Below are positions 34,252 through 42,750 of a DNA stretch of 64,000 bases, one piece after another. Origin of the DNA: Clostridia bacterium (GTDB taxonomy: Bacteria > Bacillota > Clostridia > Oscillospirales > Acutalibacteraceae); assembly GCA_017410325.1 (NCBI GenBank), contig JAFQRA010000011.1, positions 1 through 64,000 of the forward strand, given 5' to 3'. Below the pieces are notes generated by a model. It was not told the origin of the DNA. It searched no databases and worked only from the letters and a program-made list of their open reading frames with translations. How positions within the stretch are numbered: the first letter of the stretch is position 1; every line of letters begins with the position of its first letter. Made by a program: the position numbers and the translations under genes.

Positions 34252-35751
34252 ATGGACAACTTCATTCACATAGGCTACAACAGCTTTTCCGACAGAGCGG
34301 ACAGCATTGCTTTTACCGGCCCTGCAAAAGCGGGCGCAGACTTTATCGTCTGCCACTTTAACCCGATAGGCAAAACGCTCAAAGAAGAATGTGAATTTGC
34401 CGCAGGCGTTGCAAAGAAAATCAAAGATATGGGGCTGTGTTTCGTTGCAAACTTTGAGTTTATAAACTTTGCAGACCATAGCCGAACCGCGGACGGCTTT
34501 GACTGGTGCAACAATCCCGACGGCACTCACCGCCTGAATCTGCCCGAGGAATACGTCAGGGCACTCGCAAGTCACGGCAATCTGATTGGCATTATGCACG
34601 ACGAAATGGAGCACGTGCTGATTAACACGAACCTTTCAATAACGCTGGACAAAAAAGGCAGAAACCACCTGCCTATGTTTTTGCCGGGTGACACGAAGGA
34701 CGTTGTTGAGCAGGGTGAATTATGCAGTAAACAGTTCGCTGAATATGCGGACAATTTCCGCTCAATGGGTGCGCCCGTTTTTGTCGGCGAGCACGTTTTC
34801 CCCGTGCTTTACCACACCTTTGCAAGAAACGGCATCATCCCCAACTTCAAATCGCAGAAGGAAAGCTACAGCAACCTGCAGTTTGCGGTTGCGGCGGGTG
34901 CGGCGATGCAGTACGGCACCGAGCTGTGGAGCTGTGTTGACCTGTGGCACAAGCTCACCTACCCCGGCCATACGGCAGACGAAATGTACCACAACCTCGT
35001 ATTCTCCTACCTTACGGGCGTTGACAGGGTGTACGTAGAAGCCTCCAATCAATTCTATGACGGGGACAGGCTGACTGATTACGGAAAAGCCTACAAAAAA
35101 TTCATTGATGAATACAAGGATAAACCCCGCAGTTACACCGCAAGAGATTACAAGCCCGAAATCGGCATAATCCGCTACGATGACACCTACTGGGGTCAGG
35201 GCGATCCTGTTGCGTGGCGCAAAATTCTTTTCGGCAACAAAAAAATAAAGCCCGACAAGCGGGCTAAGGAATGGATTCGCGTTTTCCGCCTGATTACTCA
35301 CGGCGAAACGAGCAAGCACGCCATAAACTGGAACAGAATTTCCCCGTGGTCACTTAAGCCCCACCGTTCATTTGCTTCAATGAACGGCACGGCGGTTTTC
35401 GACGACAGAGTGGAAAAGGACAAGCTCTCATCCTTAAGGCTCTGCTTCCTTTGCGGCTATCACATAAGCGAAAAAACGCTGAAAGCTGTCGGCGAGCTTG
35501 TAAAGGAAAACGGGCTCACCGCCGTCACCTCCAAGCGCTTTGCTCCCGCTCACATCAAGCCTAAAGGCGGCTTTACGAAGGTAAAAGACGGCAAGGGCTG
35601 TTGGATAATTACCAACCGCTTTGATTCCGCCAAGCTCAAAAAAGCCGTGTCGCAGTTTCTCGGCGGCAAGGGCGAAATGACCTACCGCTTCGGCAATGAA
35701 AAATTCACCCTTAAAATTTCCGAAAACGGCGAAGCATTTGAGATAATATAA
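34252..35751 (+). CDS. Unrecognised 499-residue protein, possibly glycoside hydrolase-like
   Basis: Start at 34252 is set by GAGGTGA six bases upstream. No signal peptide or membrane segment. The first 300 residues alternate strands and helices as in a TIM barrel, with acidic/aromatic motifs at expected strand ends: FVANFEFINF, IGIMHDEMEHVL, PVFVGEHVFPVLYH and ELWSCVDLWHK, then RVYVEASNQFYD. That pattern suggests a carbohydrate-active enzyme, but I cannot name the family. A separate C-terminal domain (about 385-499) has LCFLCGYHISEKTLKAVGELVKENGLTAV, like the trimer-type domains in some GH42-like proteins. Divergent from feoA with an operator-like palindrome between. Confidence 0.6.
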   Translation: MDNFIHIGYNSFSDRADSIAFTGPAKAGADFIVCHFNPIGKTLKEECEFAAGVAKKIKDMGLCFVANFEFINFADHSRTADGFDWCNNPDGTHRLNLPEEYVRALASHGNLIGIMHDEMEHVLINTNLSITLDKKGRNHLPMFLPGDTKDVVEQGELCSKQFAEYADNFRSMGAPVFVGEHVFPVLYHTFARNGIIPNFKSQKESYSNLQFAVAAGAAMQYGTELWSCVDLWHKLTYPGHTADEMYHNLVFSYLTGVDRVYVEASNQFYDGDRLTDYGKAYKKFIDEYKDKPRSYTARDYKPEIGIIRYDDTYWGQGDPVAWRKILFGNKKIKPDKRAKEWIRVFRLITHGETSKHAINWNRISPWSLKPHRSFASMNGTAVFDDRVEKDKLSSLRLCFLCGYHISEKTLKAVGELVKENGLTAVTSKRFAPAHIKPKGGFTKVKDGKGCWIITNRFDSAKLKKAVSQFLGGKGEMTYRFGNEKFTLKISENGEAFEII

Positions 35752-35755
35752 CAAA

Positions 35756-35793
35756 AAGGACACTTTCCAAACGGAAGGTGTCCTTGCTTTTTT
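35756..35793. terminator. Terminator between the 34252 gene and the cyclophilin
   Basis: A 13-bp stem with one G-T pair (35756-35768 with 35773-35785), loop AAAC, then GCTTTTTT. Between convergent genes; the minus-strand side also has a T-rich tail. Confidence 0.88.
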
Positions 35794-36388
35794 AAAGTGT
35801 TTCAATAACGATTGTGTTGATTACAACATCCTCAACGGGCTTGTCGCCGCGGGCAGTTTTAACGTTTGCGATAGCGTCAACAACATCCATACCCTCGTAA
35901 ACCTGGCCGAAAACGGTGTGCTTGTAATCGAGCCACGGTGTACCACCGACAGCCTTGTAATTTTCAACCGTTTCTGTGGGGAAGCCTCTGTCGGAAAGCT
36001 GCTCCATCTGCTCAACAAGGTCACGGCTGACCTCGTCTGCCTGAACGATAAAGAACTGGCTGCCGTTTGTGCCGGGGCCAGCATTTGCCATTGAAAGAGC
36101 ACCGCGCAGGTTGTGAAGGTCCGTGCAGAATTCATCCTCAAACGTGCTGCCCCAGATGCTCTGACCGCCGCAACCCGTACCTGTCGGGTCGCCGCCCTGA
36201 ATCATAAAATCGTTGATTACGCGGTGGAAAATAAGGCCGTCGTAATAACCGTTCTTTGCGTGTGTTGTGAAATTCTCAACCGTCTTGGGTGCCGCCTCAG
36301 GGAAAAGGCGGATTTTAATATCGCCCATAGAGGTCTGCATTGTTGCTACGGTTTCGCCCGCAACGGGCTTTGCAAGCTGTGAAATCAT
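35792..36388 (-). CDS. Peptidyl-prolyl cis-trans isomerase, cyclophilin type
   Basis: A 198-residue cytoplasmic cyclophilin that catalyses proline isomerisation in protein folding. Family residues are clear: [44 protein letters not shown] and [17 protein letters not shown]. It is slightly longer than the 160-residue minimal fold because of an insert around residues 125-150 ([19 protein letters not shown]). No signal peptide. AAGGAGA precedes the ATG. Confidence 0.93.
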   Translation of the reverse strand: MISQLAKPVAGETVATMQTSMGDIKIRLFPEAAPKTVENFTTHAKNGYYDGLIFHRVINDFMIQGGDPTGTGCGGQSIWGSTFEDEFCTDLHNLRGALSMANAGPGTNGSQFFIVQADEVSRDLVEQMEQLSDRGFPTETVENYKAVGGTPWLDYKHTVFGQVYEGMDVVDAIANVKTARGDKPVEDVVINTIVIETL

Positions 36389-36473
36389 CAGATAATTATC
36401 TCCTTATTTTTTATTGAAACGGGTAGCTCTGAAAAATCAAAGTGCACACAAGATTTGTGCGGTGATTTTGCAG

Positions 36474-36593
36474 AGATGCCCCTACTACGCTGTAACAACT
36501 AAAACTTCACTGTAGGGGCGGCTATCAGCCGCCAGCAAACCGAGCAATATCAGCACGGGCGGATAATATCCGCCCCTACAAAAGTCAACTTTA
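36474..36593. repeat. GTAGGGG-family palindromes
   Basis: The 223-base gap between cyclophilin and lipoprotein genes contains TGTAGGGGCGGCTATCAGCCGCC and GGGCGGATAATATCCGCCCCTACA in opposite orientation (about 36511-36582). Another CCCCTAC token lies at 36479. Same family as 3-198 and 27947-28130. Confidence 0.78.
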
Positions 36594-36611
36594 AGATGTT
36601 ACAATGTACTA

Positions 36612-37121
36612 CTATTTTACTGCATCGAATGCGTTGTAGGTGTAGAAGGTCATTCGGAAGTTTACGTCGTCGGCAAGGTCGTTCTTTTCGTAGTATTCAT
36701 CGCCGAACCAGAAGGTTGCAACGTAAAGGCCCTTTCTGCTTCCTGCCCAGGAGGAATTGAAGCTGTCCTCTCCGAGCGTTTCGGGCAGTCTGTCCTCGGT
36801 CTTTACAAGGCCGAGACCGCTCGGGTCGTAAATTTCAAAGCCTGCCTTCTCAAGCTCAAGAACATACGCTCTGTAGTCCTCGTAGTTCATATCCTTAACG
36901 GCAAACTCGTAAATATAGCCCTGCTCGTTCTTCTTTTCATTATAAAGGTCAACGCGGTCAACAGGGCCGGGAACATCGCCGAAAAGAAGGTTATCGGGCC
37001 AATCGAAGCCGGGAGCCTTTTTCGTGCTTTCCGTAGCCTCAATGACGGGTGTATCGTCACCGCAGGCGGCAAAGCAGAAAACCATTGAAAATGCGAGCAG
37101 CGCACAAAGTAATTTTTTCAT
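36612..37121 (-). CDS. Small hypothetical lipoprotein
   Basis: A 169-residue predicted lipoprotein; lipobox FAAC with Cys20. The mature part is a compact alpha/beta domain: FDWPDNLLFGDVPGP, YEFAVKDMNYEDYRAYVLELEKAGFEIYDPSGLGL, then a beta-rich end. This arrangement is common in small clostridial lipoproteins of unknown role. AAGGACGG precedes the ATG. It is probably a single-gene unit. Confidence 0.82.
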   Translation of the reverse strand: MKKLLCALLAFSMVFCFAACGDDTPVIEATESTKKAPGFDWPDNLLFGDVPGPVDRVDLYNEKKNEQGYIYEFAVKDMNYEDYRAYVLELEKAGFEIYDPSGLGLVKTEDRLPETLGEDSFNSSWAGSRKGLYVATFWFGDEYYEKNDLADDVNFRMTFYTYNAFDAVK

Positions 37122-37247
37122 TCATTTATCCGTCCTTAAAAATTATTATTCATTATATTATAAATCCTAATATCCTTTTTTGCAAGCAAAAGCCGGTTTT
37201 TATTCAAAGATTTTTATGAGTTGGTGTTTTTTCCGTAATCAAACAAC

Positions 37248-37275
37248 AAAAACCACTTCAGAAGAAGTGGTTTTT
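37248..37275 (-). terminator. Terminator of tRNA-Thr
   Basis: Stem AAAAACCACTTC (37248-37259) with 37264-37275 and loop AGAA, starting two bases beyond the tRNA 3' end on the minus strand. Confidence 0.88.
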
Positions 37276-37276
37276 A

Positions 37277-37351
37277 TGGAGCTGGTGACGGGAATCGAAC
37301 CTGCAACCTGCTCATTACGAATGAGCTGCTCTGCCATTGAGCCACACCAGC
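37277..37351 (-). tRNA. tRNA-Thr (CGU)
   Basis: A 75-base cloverleaf with CCA encoded. Acceptor GCTGGTG pairs with CACCAGC, D-arm GCTC/GAGC, anticodon stem GCTCA/TGAGC with loop TTCGTAA (anticodon CGT, reads ACG), T-loop TTCGATT. One T-stem position is an A-C mismatch. It has its own promoter and terminator. Confidence 0.95.
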
Positions 37352-37382
37352 ATACAGCCGTATTATTTTTTACAGCTTATTT

Positions 37383-37411
37383 ATTATAAACATAGTTTTC
37401 AATAATTTCAA
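37383..37411 (-). promoter_or_regulatory. Promoter of tRNA-Thr
   Basis: Minus-strand TTGAAA (37406-37411), 17 bases, TATAAT (37383-37388), about 30 bases before the tRNA. Confidence 0.75.
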
Positions 37412-37532
37412 GTGTTTTTTTAAAATAAGAGAAAAATATTACAACTTTTTACGGGCACGGGCTATACCTTGCCCGTAATTCAATTAAAAAATGCGCTCGA
37501 TTGTGATATGATGCACTTATGAGGTGATGGTT

Positions 37533-37722
37533 ATGAAAACCGAATTCATCGCTTTACTGCTGTGCGGTGCTGATTTTCTTCTGCGGTACAACTGCATTTG
37601 CGGCAGGAAACCTTTTCTGCGGTATTTTCCGAATCATAAAGTGTCTTTTACCGCATAAAAGCATAGTATCCAAATTTTCGCATAAAATTATGTCACTGTG
37701 CACAAAAAATATTTTTAAATAG
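37533..37722 (+). pseudogene. Possible frameshifted small secreted-protein remnant
   Basis: GAGGTGATGGTT stands before ATG 37533, which begins MKTEFIALLLC and stops at 37658 (41 residues). In the +1 frame the sequence continues as a good signal peptide (AVLIFFCGTTAFA) and stays open to 37722. A single-base change near 37557-37563 would join the two into about 62 residues. Either a decayed gene or chance. The remainder of the 37352-37753 gap is AT-rich, with one hairpin (TTACGGGCA...TGCCCGTAA, about 37448-37480). Confidence 0.35.
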
Positions 37723-37753
37723 TTAAATATTTGTTAAATGCGGGCTGTTATTA

Positions 37754-37783
37754 TTGACAAGTATTATAATATTTTGTTAAAAT
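37754..37783 (+). promoter_or_regulatory. Promoter of the SCP2-like/transketolase operon
   Basis: TTGACA (37754-37759), 18 bases, TAAAAT (37778-37783). Confidence 0.7.
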
Positions 37784-37796
37784 AAGGTGATTTATT

Positions 37797-37838
37797 ATAG
37801 GCGAAGTGCCCGCGGGCAAATTCAAGTTTCTCGCCTAT
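37797..37838 (+). promoter_or_regulatory. Structured leader just before the first operon gene
   Basis: The predicted transcript starts with a stem ATAGGCGA (37797-37804) paired with TCGCCTAT (37831-37838) that encloses a GC-rich palindrome (TGCCCGCGGGCA, 37807-37818). AAGGAGG follows two bases later, so folding could influence translation. No known riboswitch matched. Confidence 0.45.
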
Positions 37839-37855
37839 CTAAGGAGGAATGTGCT

Positions 37856-38632
37856 TTGACAGATCATATCACATTGACAGACTCAAAGACAATGGCCTAC
37901 ATCAATATGTACGCTGTTCTCGGTACGCTTGAAAACCTTTGCGAGATCGACCCCGTCGCTTCCGCAATCCTTTCAAACCAGAAGCCCATTTCGGTTGGCT
38001 TCGACGTTGCCGACGGCCCCAAGGCCACACTTTATTTCAAAAACGGCCGCTGCCGCATGGAGCAGGGCTGCACAGACTGTGACGTTAAGCTCCCGTTCAG
38101 CTCCTGCGAAAAGTTCAACGGTCTTATCGACGGCACGGTTACACCCATCCCCTCAAAGGGCTTCCAGCACATCAAGTTCCTGCTCAAGGTTTTCACCCCC
38201 TTGACGGACAGACTTTCCGCCCTTATGCGTCCCGACCCGAAGGACCTTGAGGACAGAGAGTTTTTCGAGACCAGCACAAAGCTGATGTTCTACACAATTG
38301 CCGTTGCCCTTGCACAGATTGCAAACAACGACCAGATCGGTAAGTTCTCCGCTCACCTTATTCCCGACGGCGAAATCGCCTTCGGCATCAAGGACAGCGT
38401 TGCGGCAACCATCCGCGTTAAGGACCACCGCCTTGTCACAATCAAGAAGGCAAGCGAAAATCCCCGTGCCGCTATGGAATTTGCAGACCTCGACCTGGCA
38501 CGTGACCTTTTCGACGGCAAGGTCAATGCCGTTGCCTGCATCGGTGAAGGTACTATCACGATGAAGGGCATGATCAATATGATCGACAACCTTAACAGAA
38601 TACTCGACAGAGTAGCTCTGTACTTAGCATAA
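37856..38632 (+). CDS. Tandem SCP2-like (lipid-binding fold) protein A
   Basis: A 258-residue soluble protein with TTG start at 37856 behind AAGGAGG; ATG and GTG nearby are out of frame. Two halves each look like an SCP2-type sterol/lipid carrier unit: about 45-115 (VGFDVADGPKATLYFKNGRCRME..., FSSCEKFNGLIDGTVTPIPSKG) and about 175-255 (AFGIKDSVAATIRVKDHR..., MEFADLDLARDLFDGKVNAVACIGEGTITMKG). A helical bridge (PDPKDLEDREFFETSTKLMFY) joins them. The second SCP2-like gene at 41868 shares this plan and bridge motif. The SCP2 call is by pattern only. It heads an operon with an aminotransferase and split transketolase. Confidence 0.55.
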   Translation: MTDHITLTDSKTMAYINMYAVLGTLENLCEIDPVASAILSNQKPISVGFDVADGPKATLYFKNGRCRMEQGCTDCDVKLPFSSCEKFNGLIDGTVTPIPSKGFQHIKFLLKVFTPLTDRLSALMRPDPKDLEDREFFETSTKLMFYTIAVALAQIANNDQIGKFSAHLIPDGEIAFGIKDSVAATIRVKDHRLVTIKKASENPRAAMEFADLDLARDLFDGKVNAVACIGEGTITMKGMINMIDNLNRILDRVALYLA

Positions 38633-38647
38633 CGGAGGTGCACGACA

Positions 38648-39910
38648 ATGAGTTTTCCCATTTATGAACATAAAGTAAGCCGTGAGCTCTTCGACAGAGC
38701 AACAAAGGTAATTCCCTCAGGTGTTTACGGCCACCTCGGCCCGGCAGAGGGTAACTTCATCCCCGTTTGCGATTGGCCGCTTTTCGGCGACAAGGCAAAG
38801 GGCGCATATTTCTGGGATGTTGACGGCAACAAGTACATAGATTATATGTGTGCCTACGGCCCCAACGTTCTCGGCTACTGCGACAAGGATGTTGATGCAG
38901 CAGCAGCCGCACAGGCAAAGCTCGGCAACTGCACAACCTCTCCCAGCAGAATCACGGTTGATTTTGCAGAGCTTATGGTTGACACAGTAAAGAGCGCAGA
39001 CTGGGCTTTCTTTGCAAAGAACGGTAACGACGTTACAACAGCCGCTATTATGACTGCACGTGCAGCAACACACCGCAAGAAGATTATCTTCGTTAACGGC
39101 TTCTACCACGGCGTTGCTCCCTGGACACAGAAGGTTGACTACCCCGGCGTTATCCCCGAGGACGTTGCAAACAACCTCTACGTTGACTGGAACGATTTCG
39201 AAGCACTCGAAAAGCTCGTTGCGGAAAACGAGGGCGAAATAGCCGCTTTCATCTCCACTCCGTATATGCACGGCAACTATAAGGACAACGAAACACCTGC
39301 TGAGGGCTACTGGCAGAAGGTTCGCGAGCTTTGCACACGCAAGGGCATCGTCCTCATCGTTGACGACGTACGCTGCGGCTTCCGTCTCGACCTTGCAGGC
39401 TCCGACCACTTCTACGGCTTTGAGGCTGACCTTATCTGCTTCTGTAAGGCTATTGCAAACGGCTGGAACGTTTCCTGCCTTTGCGGTAAGGACTCTCTCA
39501 AGAGCGCTGTCAGCTCACTCAGCTACACGGGCAGCTACTGGCTCAGCTCCGTTCCCTTTGCAGCCGGTATAGCCTGTATCGAGAAGATGAAGAAGCTTGA
39601 CACTCCCAAGCTGTTCCGCGAAAAGGGTCTTATGCTTACAAACGGCCTTAAGGCTGCCGCCGAAAACAACGGCTTCAACCTTGTCGTTTCCGGTGAGCCC
39701 GCACTCTTCTACCTCAGAATAGCAAACGACAACTCCATGATGCTCCACCAGGAGTGGGTTGCCGAATGTGTCAAGAGAGGTATCTTCTTCTCCAGCCACC
39801 ACAACCACTTTATGAATGCCGCAATGAGCGACAAGGATATCAACCTCACACTTGAGGTTGCCGACGAAGCATTCAAGGTTGTTGCCGCAAATCACCCCGA
39901 ACTCTTTTAA
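38648..39910 (+). CDS. Class III PLP aminotransferase, glutamate-1-semialdehyde aminomutase-like
   Basis: A 420-residue PLP enzyme. The class-III pattern includes SGVYGHLGP, GAYFWDVDGNKYIDYMCAYGPNVLGY, the phosphate-side NGNDVTTAAIMTARAAT, NGFYHG, cofactor Asp in LIVDDVRCGFR (Asp239/240) and Schiff-base Lys267 in CFCKAIANGWNVS. Family members move amino groups on semialdehydes or keto-sugars; hemL-type function is unlikely because no other haem genes are present. GGAGG precedes the ATG. It sits between an SCP2-like gene and transketolase genes, suggesting amination of a keto-sugar or long-chain aldehyde. Confidence 0.85.
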   Translation: MSFPIYEHKVSRELFDRATKVIPSGVYGHLGPAEGNFIPVCDWPLFGDKAKGAYFWDVDGNKYIDYMCAYGPNVLGYCDKDVDAAAAAQAKLGNCTTSPSRITVDFAELMVDTVKSADWAFFAKNGNDVTTAAIMTARAATHRKKIIFVNGFYHGVAPWTQKVDYPGVIPEDVANNLYVDWNDFEALEKLVAENEGEIAAFISTPYMHGNYKDNETPAEGYWQKVRELCTRKGIVLIVDDVRCGFRLDLAGSDHFYGFEADLICFCKAIANGWNVSCLCGKDSLKSAVSSLSYTGSYWLSSVPFAAGIACIEKMKKLDTPKLFREKGLMLTNGLKAAAENNGFNLVVSGEPALFYLRIANDNSMMLHQEWVAECVKRGIFFSSHHNHFMNAAMSDKDINLTLEVADEAFKVVAANHPELF

Positions 39911-39940
39911 TTGAAACTTTTAATACAGGAGGAAAACAAA

Positions 39941-40810
39941 ATGCCATTGACCAAGCAAGAGTGGCTTGCACTCGAAAAAAAGGCTCATGAGCTGCGTAAA
40001 CTCTGCCTCGATACAACTTACTGGGCAGGCTCCGCTCACATCGGCGGCGGTATGAGTGTCATGGATATGATGACTGTTCTCTACCACAAGTATATGCACC
40101 TCGACAAGGAAGACCCCAACTGGGAAGACAGAGACCGTTTCATTCTCAGTAAGGGCCACGCAGGCGTTGCTTATGCAGCAGTCCTTTGCGACTACGGCTA
40201 CAACGACCCCGAACAGCTTAAAACCTTCAACCTTTCCAACTCCAAGATGGGTATCCACCTTGACTCCAACAAGGTTAAGGGCGCAGATGCTTCCACAGGC
40301 TCTCTCGGCCACGGTCTTTCCATTGCGGCGGGTACAGGCCTTGCAGCAAGAATCAAGGGTAAGGACTACAAGACCTTCTGCATCCTCGGCGACGGTGAAT
40401 GCGACGAAGGCTCCAACTGGGAAGCAGCAATGACAATTGCTCACTACAACATCACAAACGTTATCTCTTTTGTTGACCGTAACCAGTGCATGATTGACGG
40501 CCCGACGGAAGAAGTTATGAAGCTTGAGCCCTTCTGCGACAAGTGGCGCTCCTTCGGCTTCCACGTTATCGAAATCGACGGTAACAACATCAAGGAGCTT
40601 TGTGAAGCTATTGACTACGCATACGAAAACACAGAGAAGCCCGTTATGATTGTCGCAAACACAGTCAAGGGCTGCGGCGTTGACTATATGGAAGGCGACT
40701 ACAAGTGGCACTACGGCGCACTTAACGAAGAAAAGTACGAGCTTGCAAAGAAGAGCCTCGAAGCGTTCTACAAGAAGCGCTGCGAAAGAGCAGAAAAGGA
40801 GGGTGCATAA
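39941..40810 (+). CDS. Transketolase, N-terminal subunit
   Basis: A 289-residue thiamine-diphosphate-binding half of a split transketolase. The TPP motif GDGECDEGSNWEAAMTIAHYN with the closing N of SFVDRN, catalytic His in GSAHIGGG, RFILSKGHA and LGHGLSIAAG are present. CAGGAGG before ATG 39941 decides the start; ten codons upstream are open. It transfers two-carbon units between sugars with the C-terminal subunit encoded three bases downstream. Split transketolases often serve special pathways in addition to a full-length enzyme. Confidence 0.93.
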   Translation: MPLTKQEWLALEKKAHELRKLCLDTTYWAGSAHIGGGMSVMDMMTVLYHKYMHLDKEDPNWEDRDRFILSKGHAGVAYAAVLCDYGYNDPEQLKTFNLSNSKMGIHLDSNKVKGADASTGSLGHGLSIAAGTGLAARIKGKDYKTFCILGDGECDEGSNWEAAMTIAHYNITNVISFVDRNQCMIDGPTEEVMKLEPFCDKWRSFGFHVIEIDGNNIKELCEAIDYAYENTEKPVMIVANTVKGCGVDYMEGDYKWHYGALNEEKYELAKKSLEAFYKKRCERAEKEGA

Positions 40811-40813
40811 GCC

Positions 40814-41824
40814 ATGGCAGGTGGACTTACTTACACAGCTACTGAATCTACAGCTTTCTCAACAGCTGAATACTACGGCAAAACGCTCGTAGAACTCGGC
40901 CAGGAGCACGACGACGTTGTCGCTCTCACGGCTGACCTTGGTAAATCAACAAAAATCGGTATGTTCGGCGAGCATTTCCCGGACAGATACTTCAACGTAG
41001 GTATTGCAGAGCAGAATATGTTCGGTGTTGCCGCAGGTATGGCAAGGGCAGGTCTTGTTCCCTTCCTTTCCACCTTCTCCGTTTTCGCTTCGCTCAGAAG
41101 TGCAGACCAGCTCCACACGGATATCTGCTACCAGAACGTAAACGCAAAGGTTATTGCCACACACGCAGGTACATCCTTCGGTCAGGCCGGCTCAACACAC
41201 CACGCAATCTGCGATATGGCTGTTGTCCGCTCAATGCCCAACATTACTCTTATCTGCCCTGCTGACGGTCTTGAGACAGTCAATGCAGTACGCGCAGCAT
41301 ACGAGAACCCCGGCCCCTACTACATCCGTATCAACCGCGGCTTCGACCGTGTTCTTTACGAAACAACAGACTACGGCTTCGAGGTAGGCAAGGCTGTTCA
41401 GCTTAAAGAGGGTACCGATATTACGGTTATCGCTTGCGGTTCCTGCGCATTCCAGGCACTCCAGGCAGCTAACTTCCTTGAGAACGCAGACGGTCTTAAG
41501 GTAAGAGTGCTCAATATGCACACAATCAAGCCCATCGACAAAGAGGCTATTGTAAAGGCTATTATGGATACACGCCGTATCATCACTGTTGAAGACCACT
41601 CAGTTATCGGCGGTCTTGGCGCAGCGGTTGCAGAGGTTATTGCCGAAACAGGTAAGGGCTGTGCATTCAAGCGCCTTGGTATTCAGGACCAGTTTGCACC
41701 CATCGGCCTTCACGAAGACATTATGTCCTCACTCGGCATTGACTCCAACGGTATCATTGCCGCCGTTCGTGAAGCAATGAACGCTGACTTTGAGCTTGAC
41801 GACGACTGGGACGACGAGGTCTGA
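40814..41824 (+). CDS. Transketolase, C-terminal subunit
   Basis: A 336-residue partner of the preceding subunit: pyrimidine-binding domain with the catalytic Glu in FNVGIAEQNMFGVAAGMA, then a C-terminal domain (about 210-320) with VRVLNMHTIKPID and VEDHSVIGGLG. GGAGGG precedes the ATG. The acidic tail (ELDDDWDDEV) is unusual. The two subunits are expected to form a heterotetramer. Confidence 0.93.
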   Translation: MAGGLTYTATESTAFSTAEYYGKTLVELGQEHDDVVALTADLGKSTKIGMFGEHFPDRYFNVGIAEQNMFGVAAGMARAGLVPFLSTFSVFASLRSADQLHTDICYQNVNAKVIATHAGTSFGQAGSTHHAICDMAVVRSMPNITLICPADGLETVNAVRAAYENPGPYYIRINRGFDRVLYETTDYGFEVGKAVQLKEGTDITVIACGSCAFQALQAANFLENADGLKVRVLNMHTIKPIDKEAIVKAIMDTRRIITVEDHSVIGGLGAAVAEVIAETGKGCAFKRLGIQDQFAPIGLHEDIMSSLGIDSNGIIAAVREAMNADFELDDDWDDEV

Positions 41825-41867
41825 TTTATAAAAAATCAGATTTTAACAGCAGAAAGGATTGATTTTT

Positions 41868-42677
41868 ATGTCTACAAGAGACGAAGTTTTTACCAATAAA
41901 ATTTTCCTCTGTGCTGCAATCCCGCTCATCAAGGTCATCGCAAACGATGTTCCCAACCTTGCAAAGAAATTTGAGCACGCTCACACAATTTACCAGATAA
42001 GTGCACTTGACCCCGATTCACCCGAGGGCAAGGTAGGCACACATCTTGTTGTAAACAACGGCGAGTGGATTGTTCACACCGATAAGCTGACCAACAACGC
42101 ACACGTTGAGCTTGAATTCAAGAGCATTGAGGCTCTCAACGCTTTCTTCAAGGGTCAGATTAAGCCGCAGTATCTTCCCAAAATGAAGGGTCTTGCAAAG
42201 CACACGGGTGCATTTGCCTCCTTTATGATGGTACTACTCAAGATGTCCTCTCTCCTCACGGCTAAGGAAGCTCCCGAGGACGAGGAAACAAAGAAGCTTC
42301 TTGTCAAGTGCTACTTCTACCTGCTTTCCAGCGGTATCAGCACGCTCAACAAGAACGGCCACGATGCTATTCACGACTGGACCTCAAAGAGCCCCGACCG
42401 CGTTTACTCCTGGGCTGTCAACGGCTATCCCGAGGTCAGCGCATACATCCGCATCAAGGCAGGCAAGTCCAGAGCAGGCCGCGGCGAATACAAGAGAGCT
42501 ATGCCCTTCTTTACAATGCGCTTTGACAATTTCGACAGCGCACTGGGTATTCTTATGCAGACGGCAGATATGCTTGAGTCCGTTAAGGCGGGCAAGCTTA
42601 TTATGGACGGTGCACCCGAATTCGGTGCACAGCTCGGCGACTTTATGATGCAGGTCGGCGCATACGCACAGGGCTAA
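41868..42677 (+). CDS. Tandem SCP2-like (lipid-binding fold) protein B
   Basis: A 269-residue relative of the protein at 37856. First unit about 45-115 (GTHLVVNNGEWIVHTDKLTNNAHVELEFKSIEALNAFFKGQIKPQYLPKMKG), helical bridge with PEDEETKKLLVKCYFYLLSSG in register with PKDLEDREFFETSTKLMFY of protein A, and a second unit about 180-265 (SAYIRIKAGKSRAGRG..., MRFDNFDSALGILM). Paralogy of A and B in one operon is visible at low identity. Start at ATG 41868 with AGAAAGGA upstream. No membrane segment. Function unknown; lipid or isoprenoid binding is inferred from fold resemblance. Confidence 0.55.
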   Translation: MSTRDEVFTNKIFLCAAIPLIKVIANDVPNLAKKFEHAHTIYQISALDPDSPEGKVGTHLVVNNGEWIVHTDKLTNNAHVELEFKSIEALNAFFKGQIKPQYLPKMKGLAKHTGAFASFMMVLLKMSSLLTAKEAPEDEETKKLLVKCYFYLLSSGISTLNKNGHDAIHDWTSKSPDRVYSWAVNGYPEVSAYIRIKAGKSRAGRGEYKRAMPFFTMRFDNFDSALGILMQTADMLESVKAGKLIMDGAPEFGAQLGDFMMQVGAYAQG

Positions 42678-42689
42678 TAAAACTAATTT

Positions 42690-42716
42690 GCAGAGCAGTA
42701 TATCCTACTGCTCTGC
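42690..42716 (+). terminator. Hairpin between SCP2-like B and the epimerase gene
   Basis: A perfect 11-bp stem GCAGAGCAGTA/TACTGCTCTGC with loop TATCC but a poor T-run. It may be a partial terminator or RNA-processing hairpin inside the operon. Confidence 0.5.
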
Positions 42717-42750
42717 TTGAAATTATTCCACGAAAGGACTTTTCACTACG

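Noticed and set aside
38717..39409. Minus-strand frame over the aminotransferase
   Set aside because: Cys/Val-rich composition typical of an antisense shadow.
38648..39910. hemL (glutamate-1-semialdehyde aminomutase)
   Set aside because: Similar fold, but phosphate-side residues differ and no haem genes are nearby; kept as a general class III aminotransferase.
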